Part shown: in pieces, positions 27,201-39,258 of the stretch
Layout of the letters: every line of letters begins with the position of its first letter
Numbering within the stretch: position 1 is the stretch's first letter
Assembly (NCBI RefSeq): GCF_009730915.1
Contig: NC_052487.1
Span: 1,550,001-1,614,000 of the forward strand
DNA: 64,000 bases
Reading direction: 5' to 3'
Source of the DNA: Dioscorea cayenensis subsp. rotundata
Taxonomy: Eukaryota; Streptophyta; Magnoliopsida; Dioscoreales; Dioscoreaceae
Position numbers and translations under genes: made by a program
The notes under the pieces: generated by a model
The model's database searches: none
Seen by the model: the letters and a program-made list of their open reading frames with translations, nothing else
What the model was told of the DNA's origin: nothing

Positions 27201-27632
27201 GTCAGCCTGACCAAATGTGCACAAAATTTTAAAAACTAAACCACCATACAAGAAAACTCAAATAATCATAAAACACATAACTTTAACATGTGATTAAGGT
27301 CACAACATATCTCGTCTCCCCAATTGATCATTGGAGAACAACACTATGGATCAAACACTCCTAATTATCCATTTACTGAAGATTGAAAGGAAAAATTAGA
27401 ATGGGACATTAGTAAATGATTTAAAACAACTGAAATACAGGAAGAATATCTGCATTTTTCCTGTTGAGGCAAAAATCATATGCATATCACCGTCGGTGGG
27501 TGGGTGTTTTTTCCCAATTGTCACAACAAACAGTGAGATCCCACTTAATTATCTTTATAAACAAGAACATAAATCACAACAAGTTGGAAAGAAAACCTTC
27601 GTTTCCAAGCAATCTTCAATCTCCCCAGCCAT
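24225..27632 (-). CDS. WDL: WVD2-like (WDL) TPX2-domain microtubule protein
   Basis: 486 aa in 9 exons: 27632-27597, 27206-26466, 25681-25451, 25209-25163, 25087-25031, 24926-24833, 24749-24678, 24530-24417, 24293-24225; all in frame. The first exon codes only MAGEIEDCLETK and joins to ADSLHNGSISFGRFE, the normal N-terminal block of this family, followed by LSWERRSSFSHNKYLEEVEK and KKAYFEAHFKKK. The C-terminal TPX2 domain spans about residues 375-450: FSFRSDERAEKRKE, KMEEKFRAKEAE, EAEIKQLRKSLNFKATPMPS. WVD2/WDL proteins bundle cortical microtubules and shape cells. Exon 2 holds two in-frame repeat arrays (listed separately). The promoter side faces the large Mutator-like element, whose nearer end is about 660 bp from the start codon. 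Confidence 0.93.
26730..26837 (-). repeat. In-frame 27-bp repeat, 4 copies, in WDL exon 2
   Basis: Four units (26730-26756, 26757-26783, 26784-26810, 26811-26837) encode EDGVTEHGY-type nonapeptides. They are nearly identical in DNA, so the array is recent and the protein length is likely variable between individuals. Confidence 0.92.
26851..26994 (-). repeat. In-frame 72-bp repeat, 2 copies, in WDL exon 2
   Basis: Units 26851-26922 and 26923-26994 encode 24-aa blocks of the type AQCLTSESSHE...ECQDRG. They are nearly identical at the DNA level and lie directly next to the 27-bp array. Confidence 0.92.
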
Positions 27633-28288
27633 GGAATCTCAAAGTAGCACACTGCAACAAACCACAACCACCACATTACCACAAAATCTCACTAAAAATC
27701 AAACCTTTTTCACATCTTGACACTGAAAACAACCAAATTCAGTAGCTTTCCATCAATAACTTCACATCCAGCATATGAATACTCACTAATCCACACCAAA
27801 ATTCCAACCACATAAACAGCTCAGTTAGAGTATGAAATCAAAAAATTTAAGGAGGAAACACAAAAAAGGGCAAGAATTTGAACAAATTTGTCACCTTATC
27901 TCAAACTCATGGTAACTATGACTGAAGATAAATGCGTCAAATATACTGGATGAAATCCAAAGATAGAGAGCTCATTCCATGGATTACCACTTGATCTCAG
28001 CTAAGGAACTACTCCAGCAAACTTCTAATCCCTAAAACAAAACTAAAAACCCCAACTTTGGATTCGTAGAATGCCGGAAGCGAAAGTGAAGGAGAGATTC
28101 CAGGTGGAAAAACTTGAGGTTTGTTTCATCTTCACCGAAGTTAACAGCGTTAACGCCATTTAGTCAACGTTTGGTGAATTTGGAGGGAGATTTTACGTGA
28201 AAGCCCCTGAAAACTAAGTTAATTATATAGGAGACAAATGATATAACCAATTAATCCTTATAATTATTTTTTATCACACTTATCACCT
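27633..28288. other. WDL upstream region
   Basis: Presumed promoter and leader of the WDL gene; nothing else is recognised. It ends at the 9-bp target duplication of the large element. Confidence 0.5.
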
Positions 28289-28297
28289 TTTAATCTA
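28289..28297. repeat. MULE target-site duplication, left
   Basis: TTTAATCTA, identical to 36318-36326. Confidence 0.85.
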
Positions 28298-30659
28298 GGG
28301 AAAATTACTGTTCACCCCTTGTAATTTTCAAAACTTCCCAAAAACCCCCTCCTACTTTTATACACCCCTGATGTACCCTTCGTTAGTGTTTAACTTCCCT
28401 TTTACCCCTGCACCGCTCACTTAAATGGGTCCCATGTGAGAAATCCCATTTTTGCACTGAAAATGGTGGGAAAGGAAAGCGCCAAATAACATCATGTTCA
28501 ACTTTTTGCAGGGCTTTTCACTGGCTTTTCGATAGACAATGTCGAGGAGTTGCATTACATCTTGTTGTTCTCCTCATTATCATACCCGAAATATATAAAC
28601 TGCTTTCAAAAAGAAAATGAAATTGATTTCCATCGGATTGGTCAAGTGCACTTCATCTTCAAATGAGTCATGAGTCGATTTTATTGTCGAGGGTACGACG
28701 ATGTGCCATCGTCGCTCTCTCGTTTATGGTTGTAAAGTCAGTATTACGACGAGAAGAACTATTGTTTAAATAATGTTTAACTATTTGCTATTATCCGCTT
28801 AATACTTGCCATCTCGGGTTTAACATTATCTTTACATGTATAACTATTAATATTAACGTGTAAATTATCAAAGTCTCGCGTAAAACGGAGATCTTTTTCG
28901 TTTGATCCGAATTGTTGGCCAGTGTGCAGGGCGGTGGCGAGGTTATAGTATCCCGTGCGATAAGAATTAATGTCGTCATTAATTCTTATGCATCGCAATA
29001 TAAATATCCGAACACCCGCTCGTTCTCATCGATCAATGTCGCCCATGCGTGCTTAACTTTTTCTCGGATATGAAGAGTCGACCGCTGTGAAATTCACACC
29101 ATAAATAACTGGGAAGAACCCTCCCTACGGACAACCACTCCTCGTCGTCCTCATCATCATCCTCCTCCTCCTCCTCCTCCTCGTCCCTCCTCTTCCCACG
29201 GACAACCACTCTGATCCCGAAAGGATGTTTCGTGAACCTTCTTCCCTTATCTTGAGAATCATTAGCCGTGATCACGCAAAGTTAAACTATCTTTTTCTGC
29301 CCAGTCGAAATGCTCTCATAATCGCTCGAATCGCGAGGATTCTTCGACGGTGGATGACAGGCAAGCACATTAGCGAGCATTTCGACTTGGGTAAGAAAAG
29401 AAAGTTTTTCACGTATTTCGTGATTGCGGAGGATTCTCTAGAGGAGGAGATCGAGAAACATCCTTTAAGACTGAGGTTGATATTTATCACTCGAGACTTT
29501 CTCATACTCGTTTAAGAACATTACGTCGATAGTACAACTATTACGCTACGTGTTTAACTATCGGGATCTTCGCTAAGTCCCAAGCGATGACACATTGATT
29601 AATAGTCGCTTTTCATGAATGTGTTTGTTTAACCTTTTTTTAATGTTAGTACGTTGTGCGGGTTCAAGTCGATGCGCATGTTGTCAGGCCCAGTGTGAGC
29701 GTTCGAGTGTCTGATACACTTGTTTTCAGTTATCACGAGGGTCGAGTCGTGAGTGATCAAAGTCCGAGAGGACGTTGTAAATGTTGTAAATGTTGTAAAT
29801 GTTTTTATAAATAAAAGCGAAACAAGCTTATTTGAATGTGAACTTCGAAATTTAAATAGAGACCTAGTAAAAACAATGTGGGAAACAAAAAGAACGTCAT
29901 TAGTAAACAATAGAAAATATGTAAATATGTTTAAAAGCAGATGGCAGTGGTGTTTAAGAAAAAGTTACTCTTTAAACAATGACAGCGGTGTAAACAATAG
30001 AAAAAGTTAAACAATACTCTAGTTACTCTTTTAAACAATGATAGCGGTGTTTAAGAAAAATACGTAAAGATGTTTAAGCAGATGACCGGGGAGTGCACTC
30101 CATCTTCAACGCGATGTCAGTGAAAGCATTCAATTTAAACAATAACATATATTTTAAACAGTTAAATAACTTTATTTAAATGGTTTACGTATTATTTACA
30201 TGATATAGACTTTATTTAAACCGGTGAATCGTTATGTTAAACACTATATCTATCCGTTTAAACATAAAAATACATGACGTTTAAAGCGAGATACTCATGT
30301 CGAGCGATGATAATATGTCTTCATCGCGACGATGACATATATTTTTACTTTTTGCCCTTGGGATGGAGGGAAAAAAATACCGCCCAATCACATCACGCCT
30401 AGTCTAACCTCTACGCACTTTTTGTCTTCATCGCTGACAAAGAATATATATATATGCACTTTTTGTTTTGCTTATCCGATCGCTCGCTTGTTGTTTACAT
30501 CTTCTTCTTCTTCTTCTACTTCTTCTTCGGTTTATTTTTGTTCTTCATTTCATTTGGTTTGTACGATTTGGTTTTCGACCGATATATTATGGAGAGTTTT
30601 TTGTGGTATTGCTAGATTAACGGGGAGGGAAGAGTGCTAATGTTCACGGCTCGAGACTT

Positions 30660-31960
30660 CTTGGGAGTTGGTGTTAGCTGAGATTTGTGAGCGATGGGGT
30701 CTCGAAGTTTCTATTGTCAGGGTTAAGTTCATCACACCAGATGGATATAAAAGCGGTTTGCCCGATAGAAAAGCGATGTTGACTTCCAGCGGATGTGTCA
30801 GCGTCAGCTCCATCTTCAAATGTCTTTGTAGTTGATCTTGTCGTCGAGACGGAAAAATGTGCCATTGCGAATCCTAATGAAAAATGAGTTTTACTCGTTG
30901 TAAGTTCCTTCTCTTTTTAATTGTTCTAGTTATGCAGGGGTCATTAGTGTTTAAATATGTCCGTCACTAGTTAAAAATCTTGTACTAGTCGTTTACGTTA
31001 TTAGTTAACTGCTTAGGTATTTAATTTAACGTTTAAATATTGTCATTATCACTTAAACATTATATTCTCCGCTTAACATATTGATCTTTTCATTTGACTG
31101 AAGTGTTGGCAGGAATTCGGATTCTGCGAGTGCTCTAGTTTATTCCCATGGTGACTCGACGGGCGTGGGATGTCTTCCTTCCTCGTCGGATCATTACGAA
31201 GTGCTTTTCGTTGGATATTGGACAACGTTTTGACGGTGTCGAACATTTCAGGGATGTACTTCGAAATCATGCAAATTCAAATTCATAAAGAACGAAAAAC
31301 ATCGGGTGACTGTGGAATGCGCTGCCGATGGTTGTCATTGGCGCCTTCATGCATGTTTACGAATTATTTAACCATCACTGTCTTTGTTTAACCTTATTTG
31401 CCAGGTTCAAGTTGATACGCATGTTATGTAACCGGCGTGAACAAGCGAACAAATGGGAGACCTATTTATGCCCAGACATACATTCGAAGGTAGAGATCAT
31501 TGTTGAGGACAGCCGAAATCTTCGTGTTGGTCGTTGTCAGTCGATGATCGTTCGAAGTGATCGACCGGTCGTGACGACTCGTGGATCTCGCCATCGGAAC
31601 TTGTTCGTATCGAAGGTGACAAGTTTATGGTATCCCTCTGCAAACACGCTTGTGACAAAGAATGACGCAGACACGCAGCGTACATCGATTTATTAGCGGG
31701 TACTTCAGCGTCGACAATTACAAGCGACGTACAAGGAAGCTATATTCCCCATGCCGACGATGGCGAGGCCTTGAGGCTGAAATCGTGAGCTTCGTTCTGC
31801 GACGGCTGACGAGAAGGCGACCGGGCGGCTTAGACGAAAGAGGATCGAGTCGTGAGCGTTTGATGTCCGCGAGTTACATTCGCGACCCACTGCCATGGAT
31901 CCGGTCACTAATCGTAGATCTTACGATGAAAGCCCTGGCCGACTAGGCGTTGTAAATAAG
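30660..31960 (+). pseudogene. MuDR-type transposase remnant
   Basis: Several short stretches read like a MULE transposase in shifting frames. Around 30710-30870 there is a PB1-like start (VKFITPDGY, then text rich in acidic residues). Around 31200-31355 is the MuDR DNA-binding domain (FDGVEHFRDVLRNHA, then VTVECAADGCHWRLHA). Around 31805-31850 is a basic GRP...RRKRIES-like stretch as found near the C-terminus. The interval between the DNA-binding part and the C-terminal part is too short for the DDE domain, so this is an internally deleted pseudogene with at least three frame breaks. A TTTAAAC-rich spacer (30950-31090) splits it where an intron could lie. Confidence 0.65.
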
Positions 31961-32389
31961 CCGAGCGATGACGAGGAAACATTGTGTATTGATGGGCAAC
32001 TTTCTATATTTAAACTCTTACTCTTTACTACGAATTGAATGTTTTTTTAAAGCAGAGCGTTGTTATTTTTAAAGCGGATACATCGTAATTTGAAACATTT
32101 CAACCGATGTTTAAAGCGATATATAGTATATTTAAACAATGAAAGTGAAATGTACACAATTAGAACGTAAATTAAACAATGAAATGAGCTGAATGGAATT
32201 TAACACGCTTTTACAATTCAAAACAAACAAAAATTTACATTAAGATATACAAAACCATGCTCTTGAACACGAAAAACAATGAATTGAATTTGTCGAGTTA
32301 CATTCGAAAACAAAATTGACATTCGGATATACGAGGACATGTTCTTCGAAAAACAAAATTTAACCCGCTTGTGACGACCCCCTTTGTCA

Positions 32390-35330
32390 TGGACGCCATG
32401 TACGCCCTCCCCTCCTTAAGTATGCGGGTAACATACCTTAATCGCGAGGTAAGGGCGCGTCATGCGGTGAGTCGTAACTTCTCACCCCAAAGTAATTGCT
32501 CGATAAACCGCATGGCGTGAGCGGCGCAATCGATGCTTCCTTGTTTTTGGCGTGGGGTTTCTATGTCGATCTGCGAGTGGGTACTTTGCTATCGCCGACT
32601 CGCGAACTCCATATCGACGCAAATGTCGAATAGATTCCATTGTCGAGATATGCAAGTCGAGATTAGAATACCGATTTAAATACCAAGCAGATATTAATCG
32701 GACATAATTAAAGAACTTACCATGTCCAACGCGTCCTTATCGCATTCCCGGACATGAAGAATAATGCATGTATTCTTGTTTATCATTGTCGGAGACGAGC
32801 GACATGGAAGTGGTCGTTCATGATTATCGGGAGGATGACAATTTGAACTTCATGCAGTTTGCGCACAGCATCCCCGATCATAGCCATAATTGTGTCATGT
32901 GCGTCGTCCTGTTTTGACATAAATAGCGCAAGCGGTCTGGTGATGGAGGCGCGCTTCTTGTTACATGATATATTATCAATTGTTACATGATATTATATAT
33001 AATTAAACATTAAGTAGAAAAATTAAATGATAACATAAAGGTATTAAACACTATTAGGTAATAGTTAAACACTATAATAAAACCTTTAAACAATATCATA
33101 AAAAAACTTTACAGATTACAGTCCATAAAGCGAGTTGAGGAAGATCCTCATCGACTCCCCTGCTCGTATTTGTTAAAAGCGACTCGAGCCAACCCATTTC
33201 TTCTTCTTCGGAATAAAAAGCTTTCCGAGCCGTCTGGTCCAATTTTTTTGATTGGTCTTGATCATCTCTCTGTTGCTCGGTCGGGGTCTTGACTGATCTT
33301 CCTTCGATCGCGGGGCGATGGCGACAACATCAACTACGACACATCCTTACATGGTTGTTCTTGTTGTGGGATTATGTCTGGCTTCGATGCGGGGACGAGC
33401 GGCGAGCAGATCAACCGCGATACATCCTTACATGGTTCTTGTTGTGGTGGGATTGTGTCTCGCTTGGGCTGTGATCTTGTCGGCCCGCGGCAGCGGATTC
33501 GATGATCTTCTCAACCGCATGACGTAACAGAGCATCATTTGGAGACACACCCTTAACTTGTTCTTGATCTTCGTGGATTGTGTCCATCTTTGATGCCGCA
33601 ATCTCGGCGATCGATTCCAGCCGGTCGAGGATTTCATCGAGAAGAGAGTCAGCGACCTTCTCAGCAATGATGAACGCCACATCATCTACGATGTCCTTCT
33701 CAACAACAACATCATTTTGCCGATGGTGTTGCTATTGTTTCATTGTCGACCCCGGTGGAGGCAGAGGCGATATTGTTCTCCTCTTTTTCACAAGTCTCTT
33801 CGAATGTGGCCGCCTTTGGAATGACCTTCCCAATGATGTCAGTCGTCGTCACATTCGACGCCTCGTTCAGTCCCGGTGCTTCAGTTCTTTTCGAGGGATG
33901 GCGCGGCCGGTTGTGAACGTCCTTCGCGCCTCAACACGAGCGGCAAGTCGAGGAAACTTCGGTCGTCAATATCTGGCGTACTGCGTAAGAGTTCGCGGTG
34001 ACATCTTCGCCCTAATGTCACGGTGAGGGCCTACTGCCGGAGGGCCGCCATGGTCGGGGGACCTGCTCGTTGTCGTGGTAGGGGGTTGTTGCGATCTACG
34101 GGGTAGGGGAGGGCTTCTCCCGGCTCGAGGAATCGTCGTGCGCGTGGTGGGGCGGAAATAGGAGAGCAGGCGTCCAGAGCATAGCGATGAGGTCGCCTCC
34201 TCATCCCGCTTCGAGCAAGTGGTTCCCGGGAGCAATGGCATCCATCCGTCGGTTGGCCCCAACAAATATTTCTTCTTGACGATTCGCGGAACCAGCTCGG
34301 GAAACTAACATATGTAAACCAAAACAATTTCAGTAAATCATTCATTTTAAACTATAAAAACTATATTTAAACAGATTTGCTTTATATATTTAAACGATAT
34401 AGAATATAATTAAACGGAGAACAAAAATATTTAAACCCAGGTATGAATAAGTTTTTAAAGCGGTAAATACTAAAGTTAAACGCTAAATAAAAATGTTTAA
34501 ACATTAAAGACTTATGTTAAACATTGTCCATGATTTATTACCTCTTTTCCATCGAGCGATGACAAGCTCGTTTCTACCGTCGCTTGCTTCGGTGAAGTAC
34601 TTTCACCGTAGTACAGACATCCTTGGGATCTTCGTAAAAGCGGACTTTCTTCCTCGCTCCGGGTCACTTTCGTAGAAACCAGGGACGTTAAAGCGCGATC
34701 AGAGCAACCCTTGATGTACCACGTGTTGGTCTTCTTCCCGGCAGCATCTATCTTGCACTCGGTACGCTCAGTGGAATATCCTCCATAAGCCACTTGTGCG
34801 TCGCTCGCGCCCATGCGTCATCGCCCCATGGGTACGGTAGATCATCGACGTAATCAACGATCCGATTCGAACCGAGCATGATGTATTTGGGAAGAGGAGC
34901 TGTCCCCATGAGGTACACCATCGGGGAGTTTGACAAAATTATCTTCTTCTCCCTCCGTCGAACAAGTTGCACTAGAGTGCTCTTGATGGAGTCTCGTGTC
35001 TCTCGTAGGTCTTTGATAGATCACCAGCCCTTGAACGGCGACTGGTTTTCTTCTTCTAAAAGACCAGCTGCGTCGCCATCGCATACGAGACCAAGAACGA
35101 GGGCCAGCATCTTGAGGTCTGCAAAACTCAGCGAGGCTTTCCCGATCCCGAATTTATTGGTGCGACCATCGTACCTTTTGCAAAAAGAGAATCAAGAAGG
35201 GCCCTCTCTTGGTATATAGCTTCCATCTCGATTGAGCCGCAAACGGTGTCCTTCGAATAATCTCCCCAAAGTCGAGGGGTCATGTTATCTTTCAATTCAC
35301 TAACGTCTCCATGACCCAGGTGTCAAATAG
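32390..35330 (-). pseudogene. Ulp1/C48 cysteine peptidase-like gene remnant
   Basis: On the minus strand, text near 32910-32800 reads VQIVILPIIMNDHFHV, with the histidine expected of a Ulp1 His motif (usually HW). Near 32555-32485 it reads KQGSIDCAAHAMRFIEQLL, the Gln...Asp-Cys motif with the catalytic Cys. Upstream (35200-33400) are the acidic and basic stretches usual for the long N-terminal region of transposon-borne Ulp1 genes, e.g. FGIGKASLSFADLKMLALVL and KKIILSNSPMVYLMGTA. Spacers rich in TTTAAA words separate the blocks like introns. The frame is interrupted in several places. Ulp1 enzymes normally remove SUMO from proteins; why MULEs carry them is unknown. Confidence 0.65.
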
Positions 35331-35394
35331 CATCGCCCATTAACTAGGGTTGACCGCCATAATCACAAGACTGCGACAATAACAACACATTCAA

Positions 35395-35600
35395 CATGCA
35401 GTATTGACAAAAGTTTAAGCGGAAATATAAGATTTTTAAAGCGGTAAACTCTCGGTTATTAAAGCAGAGATATAACATGTTAAACATAGACCCATTGTTT
35501 TTAAAAGCAGAGGCGAGAATACTTAAAGCAGAGACAACAAATATTAAGCGTAACATCTCATTTCTTAAAGCGTCGACCTCCTTTGTAAAAGCTGCAACCA
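35395..35600. repeat. Degenerate ~20-bp minisatellite (TTTAAAGC type)
   Basis: About nine units, each starting with a TTAAAGC- or TTAAAC-like core and followed by 10-15 variable bases. The same core word crowds other spacers of the element at about 29520-30300, 30950-31090, 32000-32200, 33000-33120 and 34310-34530, in either orientation. Confidence 0.7.
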
Positions 35601-36317
35601 TATCAAAGCGAAAGGGGAAATGTACATTATAAATATTACACAAATCATAACAATCGAAAAAAACTATTTCGATAGTGTATACATACTGAAAATGCAAAAA
35701 CAAAACAAAAACCCTAGCCGAGAAATCTCCTCGCACACTAACAAAAACCCCAGGTAGAAATCCCCTGCAGACTTCAATATCTTCCAACAAAAAAAGCAGG
35801 AGCACAAAACAAAACCGAAAAAAATCTTTCTTTAGTAATGAACAATTAACATAAAACCATACTCAATACCTTAGATTTCAAAGCCGATGAAATGCCAACT
35901 AGTTGCTTGGGGGACTTCTCCTTCGAGATCTCGGTGGAAAGGGAAAAGGCGATGAAATGCCAATTCAGGAGGCTTTCCCGGTGAGAGACAACTTTCGGAG
36001 ACGACTTGAAATGGAAAAGCTGAAGACGTGAGTTGAGAAAAAGCAAGTAAAAGGCTCAACTAAATTCGTCTCTCGGGATTACCCTACGGAAAACCGCCCA
36101 CTTCCTCTCAAATCGCCGAGATGGCTGCAGCCACGACTCCCCATGCAAGGGCATTTTCGTCCAAAAAATTTGAAACTCACTCCGTTCACATCCGTTACAG
36201 GGTTTGGGGGTTTGAAAAACATAGAGTTTAAAAGGAGGGGGATTTTGGGGATTGCAAAACTAACGGGGTGTTTTTGGCAATTTTACAAACTTAAAGGGTT
36301 TTTTTGGCAATTTCCAC

Positions 36318-36326
36318 TTTAATCTA
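36318..36326. repeat. MULE target-site duplication, right
   Basis: TTTAATCTA, identical to 28289-28297. The perfect match suggests a fairly recent insertion, although the coding parts are decayed. Confidence 0.85.
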
Positions 36327-37306
36327 TTAACATTATATTTTGTATTTCGGTTTATTAGTATTATATTTTATATGTAAGCCTTGATATAACTTATGTATTT
36401 TGTTTAAAAAAATATTTTTTAATTTTTCTGAAGCCATTAAAAATTTTTCATCCTAGCTAGTCCAACTCCCTATTTTTTTTTTTTTAGATTTTTAATTTTA
36501 ATGAAATTCTTTGCGCTTTCAAGGTTTTTGAAGGGAGGATGGGTATATAATTTTAAAAAACTATTGAAATTAAAAAATATTTTACAAAATCAGACTGAAA
36601 AGAGATGGTAAAAATTAGAATTATTTTTTAATCAAAGTAGAAAATAATTTCTCTTTAAGTAAATATAAAAAAAATTGACAGAATTATGTGATTCATCTCA
36701 TTTATATTAGCCCACTCCACTCATATTAAAATTACCAATTAAAAAAAAATATTTAGGGGTTTTTGGCATGAACTTTAATAAGTTTAGATTAGTTTTTAAT
36801 TTTTAATTTTTTGATAAGTAGTAATTACAAACTTTAAAGATTCACATAAATCATACTAATCTAATAAAAACACTTGAGTCTCGTGACATATGGCAATCTA
36901 ATGCACTAACGGTGATTGTCTTATTTTTTAAAATTTAGTAGAAAAAACTTACTCAATATTTAATAATTTTATATTGATAAAACATTAAAAATAATTAAAA
37001 ATTCAAAATGAAAATAAACAAGATGGATTCTTATTTCTTGGAATAGAACTTTTTTATTTTTTCCATGCTAAAAATATATTTCTCAAGCCACCACCGCCCA
37101 TTAAATTAATAAGAACACGTGAAGATACACGGGTTTGAACAATGGTACATTGAATGGCATTCATATGCATTTTAATCACATTTCCTAATCCAAAATGAAA
37201 ATAAAAATAACAAGAACTCCATCTTTTATTTAAAATAAAAAATCATTAATATCAAAACAAAATAAATAAAAAAAAAACAGAAAATATAACTAAAATTTTA
37301 TAATAT
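36327..37306. other. Intergenic, AT-rich
   Basis: No gene or clear transposon seen; more than 75% A+T. It should include the aquaporin 3' UTR close to 37306. Confidence 0.5.
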
Positions 37307-38550
37307 CTAGCAAATATCATTCCTAGATGTGTTACCATTAAAAAAAGAGTCATTCTTAATGGTCTCTTTTGGTGGTTCTTCAACAAATCTAAGAAAATTA
37401 TAAACAAAACCTCCGGCCACTGCCCCAATCACTGGTCCTACAATATACACCCAAATGTCCTTAAAATTATGCATTATAATAGCTGGTCCAATACTCCTTG
37501 CAGGATTCATTGATGCTCCTGATATTGGCCTAATCAAATAATTAACACACATTAATTAAATAAAATAAAATAAAATAAAATAAATAAAATTATATTTCAA
37601 TTTCAAACCAATTAAATCATTGAAAACATATAAAGTGTATGTACCCTCCAACAAAGACATTCAGTAATATTGTTGATCCAACAACAATTCCACCTAGTTC
37701 TCCAATCTGCAGAAAAAAAGTAAAAAAATCAAAACTGCTAATTAATTAAACTTAAAAAATTACTGCAGGAAAAAAAGAATATTAATTAATGTGGGAAAAT
37801 TTTTGAATACTGACTGCTCTGTCATCAGTTCCCACACTGCAGACATTGAACATCAAGAGAAAAGTGATTATAAACTCCATGCAAAATGATTGCATTGCTG
37901 TCCCAGCAGGAACAGTTCCAAAGAATTGTATTGGCTTTGGATCTAATAACAAGAACAGCACTCCACTTGCCAATATAGATCCTATCATTTGTGCACATAC
38001 ATAGAATGGCAACTGCATACATACATATATATATATATATACATAATTAGATTAAAATAAGTAAATAATAAATTGGAGATATATAAATGCATGGTGAGAA
38101 GTGAATCAATTACCTCTTTGAAAGGAAATCTCTTGAGAAGAGTGAAAGCTGTAGTTACTGCAGGATTAAAATGACCACCAGAAACATGTCCCAAAGAGTA
38201 AACCATGACCATTACAATTGATCCCCAGATTATACAAATGCCTGGAAATGTGATGGTTCCATCCTTTTTGTTTAATATCACAGATCCACATCCTGCAAAA
38301 ACTATAAAAAAGGTCCCTATTGCTTCTGCAACCATCTGAAGAATAGTAAATGATCAGAAGTCAATGTTAATATTATACAGTGAAAAAAAATTTAAAAACA
38401 ATTAATAAATGTGATCAAGATAACCTTTTGAGCAACAAGAATGATGTCAGGAGAGAAGAGGCTGCCATTGTGAGGAGAAGAGTAAGATGGTTTGATTTGC
38501 TCCACTCTTCTTAGATCTTCTTCTTGGATTTGATCAAATGGGGAAGACAT
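37307..38550 (-). CDS. NIP-type aquaporin
   Basis: 276 aa in 5 exons: 38550-38425, 38335-38114, 38012-37815, 37706-37645, 37529-37307; all in frame. It is a nodulin-26-like intrinsic protein, a membrane channel for water, glycerol, ammonia or metalloids. Six membrane helices are evident. The two pore motifs are canonical: GGHFNPAV (Asn99-Pro-Ala) and GASMNPARS (Asn211-Pro-Ala-Arg214). Trp79 in IIWGSIVMV fits the helix-2 position of the group I (W-V/I-A-R) selectivity filter, so a NIP1-like channel is likelier than a boron/silicon NIP. The N-terminus (DQIQEEDLRRVEQIKPS) and C-terminus are hydrophilic and cytosolic. The start ATG is the first in the exon. Confidence 0.94.
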
Positions 38551-39258
38551 TGATTAATGCTAGTTTCTTTTCTGTTGATTGTTTCTCCTTTTTTTTGGCT
38601 GTAGATGTGGAGTTTTTGGAGGTTTGTGATGCAACAATAAGTTCCTGTGTTTGTGAGGATTTGTTTGGAAATTCTATCTATTTAATTTTTTTTATATAGT
38701 GGATTAATCACAGTTTTATTAAATAATTTTATCTGTTTAATTAAGTTTAAATTTTATCTCAAAAATTTAAAAATTTAATAATTAATCTATATGTATATAT
38801 ATATCTTGTCAAACTTATAAATTAGTTTTTAGACTTATAAATTTTTAGATAAATACCAAATCTCATATATGCATATATTTATATATATTAAGACATTGAG
38901 ATTCAAACCACCCTCTGAATATATATATATATATATATTATATGTTTGTATAATTAATCCATGTTGCATTAGCATTTACTAAGAAAAGGATATATTATAA
39001 AGGATGAGCGTGACTGCTAGGGTAAACTAATAAAGAGATAAGATGCATGCAGCCATCCAAGACCAAGCCAAAATAAAAAAGTCAATAAACTCAAAGTTTT
39101 GCGGCTTTAATTTGCGTGTCTTTTAAAAAGTCAAAGGAGAACAGTTCTAGCTAGTCAATATTAACCTTCATGTACACATGCATATATACACATATACACA
39201 CTAGAAAAGAAATACAAAGCTCTCTATTGCATTTCAATCAAACAAAAGTAAACCAAGT
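38551..39258. other. Divergent intergenic region, NIP / small gene
   Basis: Upstream of both the aquaporin (minus) and the 150-aa gene (plus). AT-rich, with TA microsatellites near 38919-38938; no element ends recognised. Confidence 0.5.

Larger units (their letters stand above)
28298..36317. mobile_element. Mutator-like element (MULE) carrying an Ulp1 gene
   Basis: About 8.0 kb, bounded by a perfect 9-bp direct repeat TTTAATCTA (28289-28297 and 36318-36326), the hallmark of Mutator insertion. The ends are imperfect inverted repeats: left GGGAAAATT..., right (minus strand) GTGGAAATTGCC, both followed by CCCC-rich text. The plus strand holds remnants of a MuDR-type transposase and the minus strand remnants of a Ulp1/C48 cysteine peptidase gene. 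That layout is known from KI-MULE (Kaonashi)-like and CUMULE elements. Reading frames are broken in several places, and I could not find the central transposase domain, so the copy looks non-autonomous. Codon GC is higher than in the surroundings, except in the TTTAAAC-rich spacers. Confidence 0.85.

Noticed and set aside
29225-29515. 96-codon frame inside the Mutator-like element
   Set aside because: No recognisable domain, and the opposite strand is equally open; treated as part of the decayed element.
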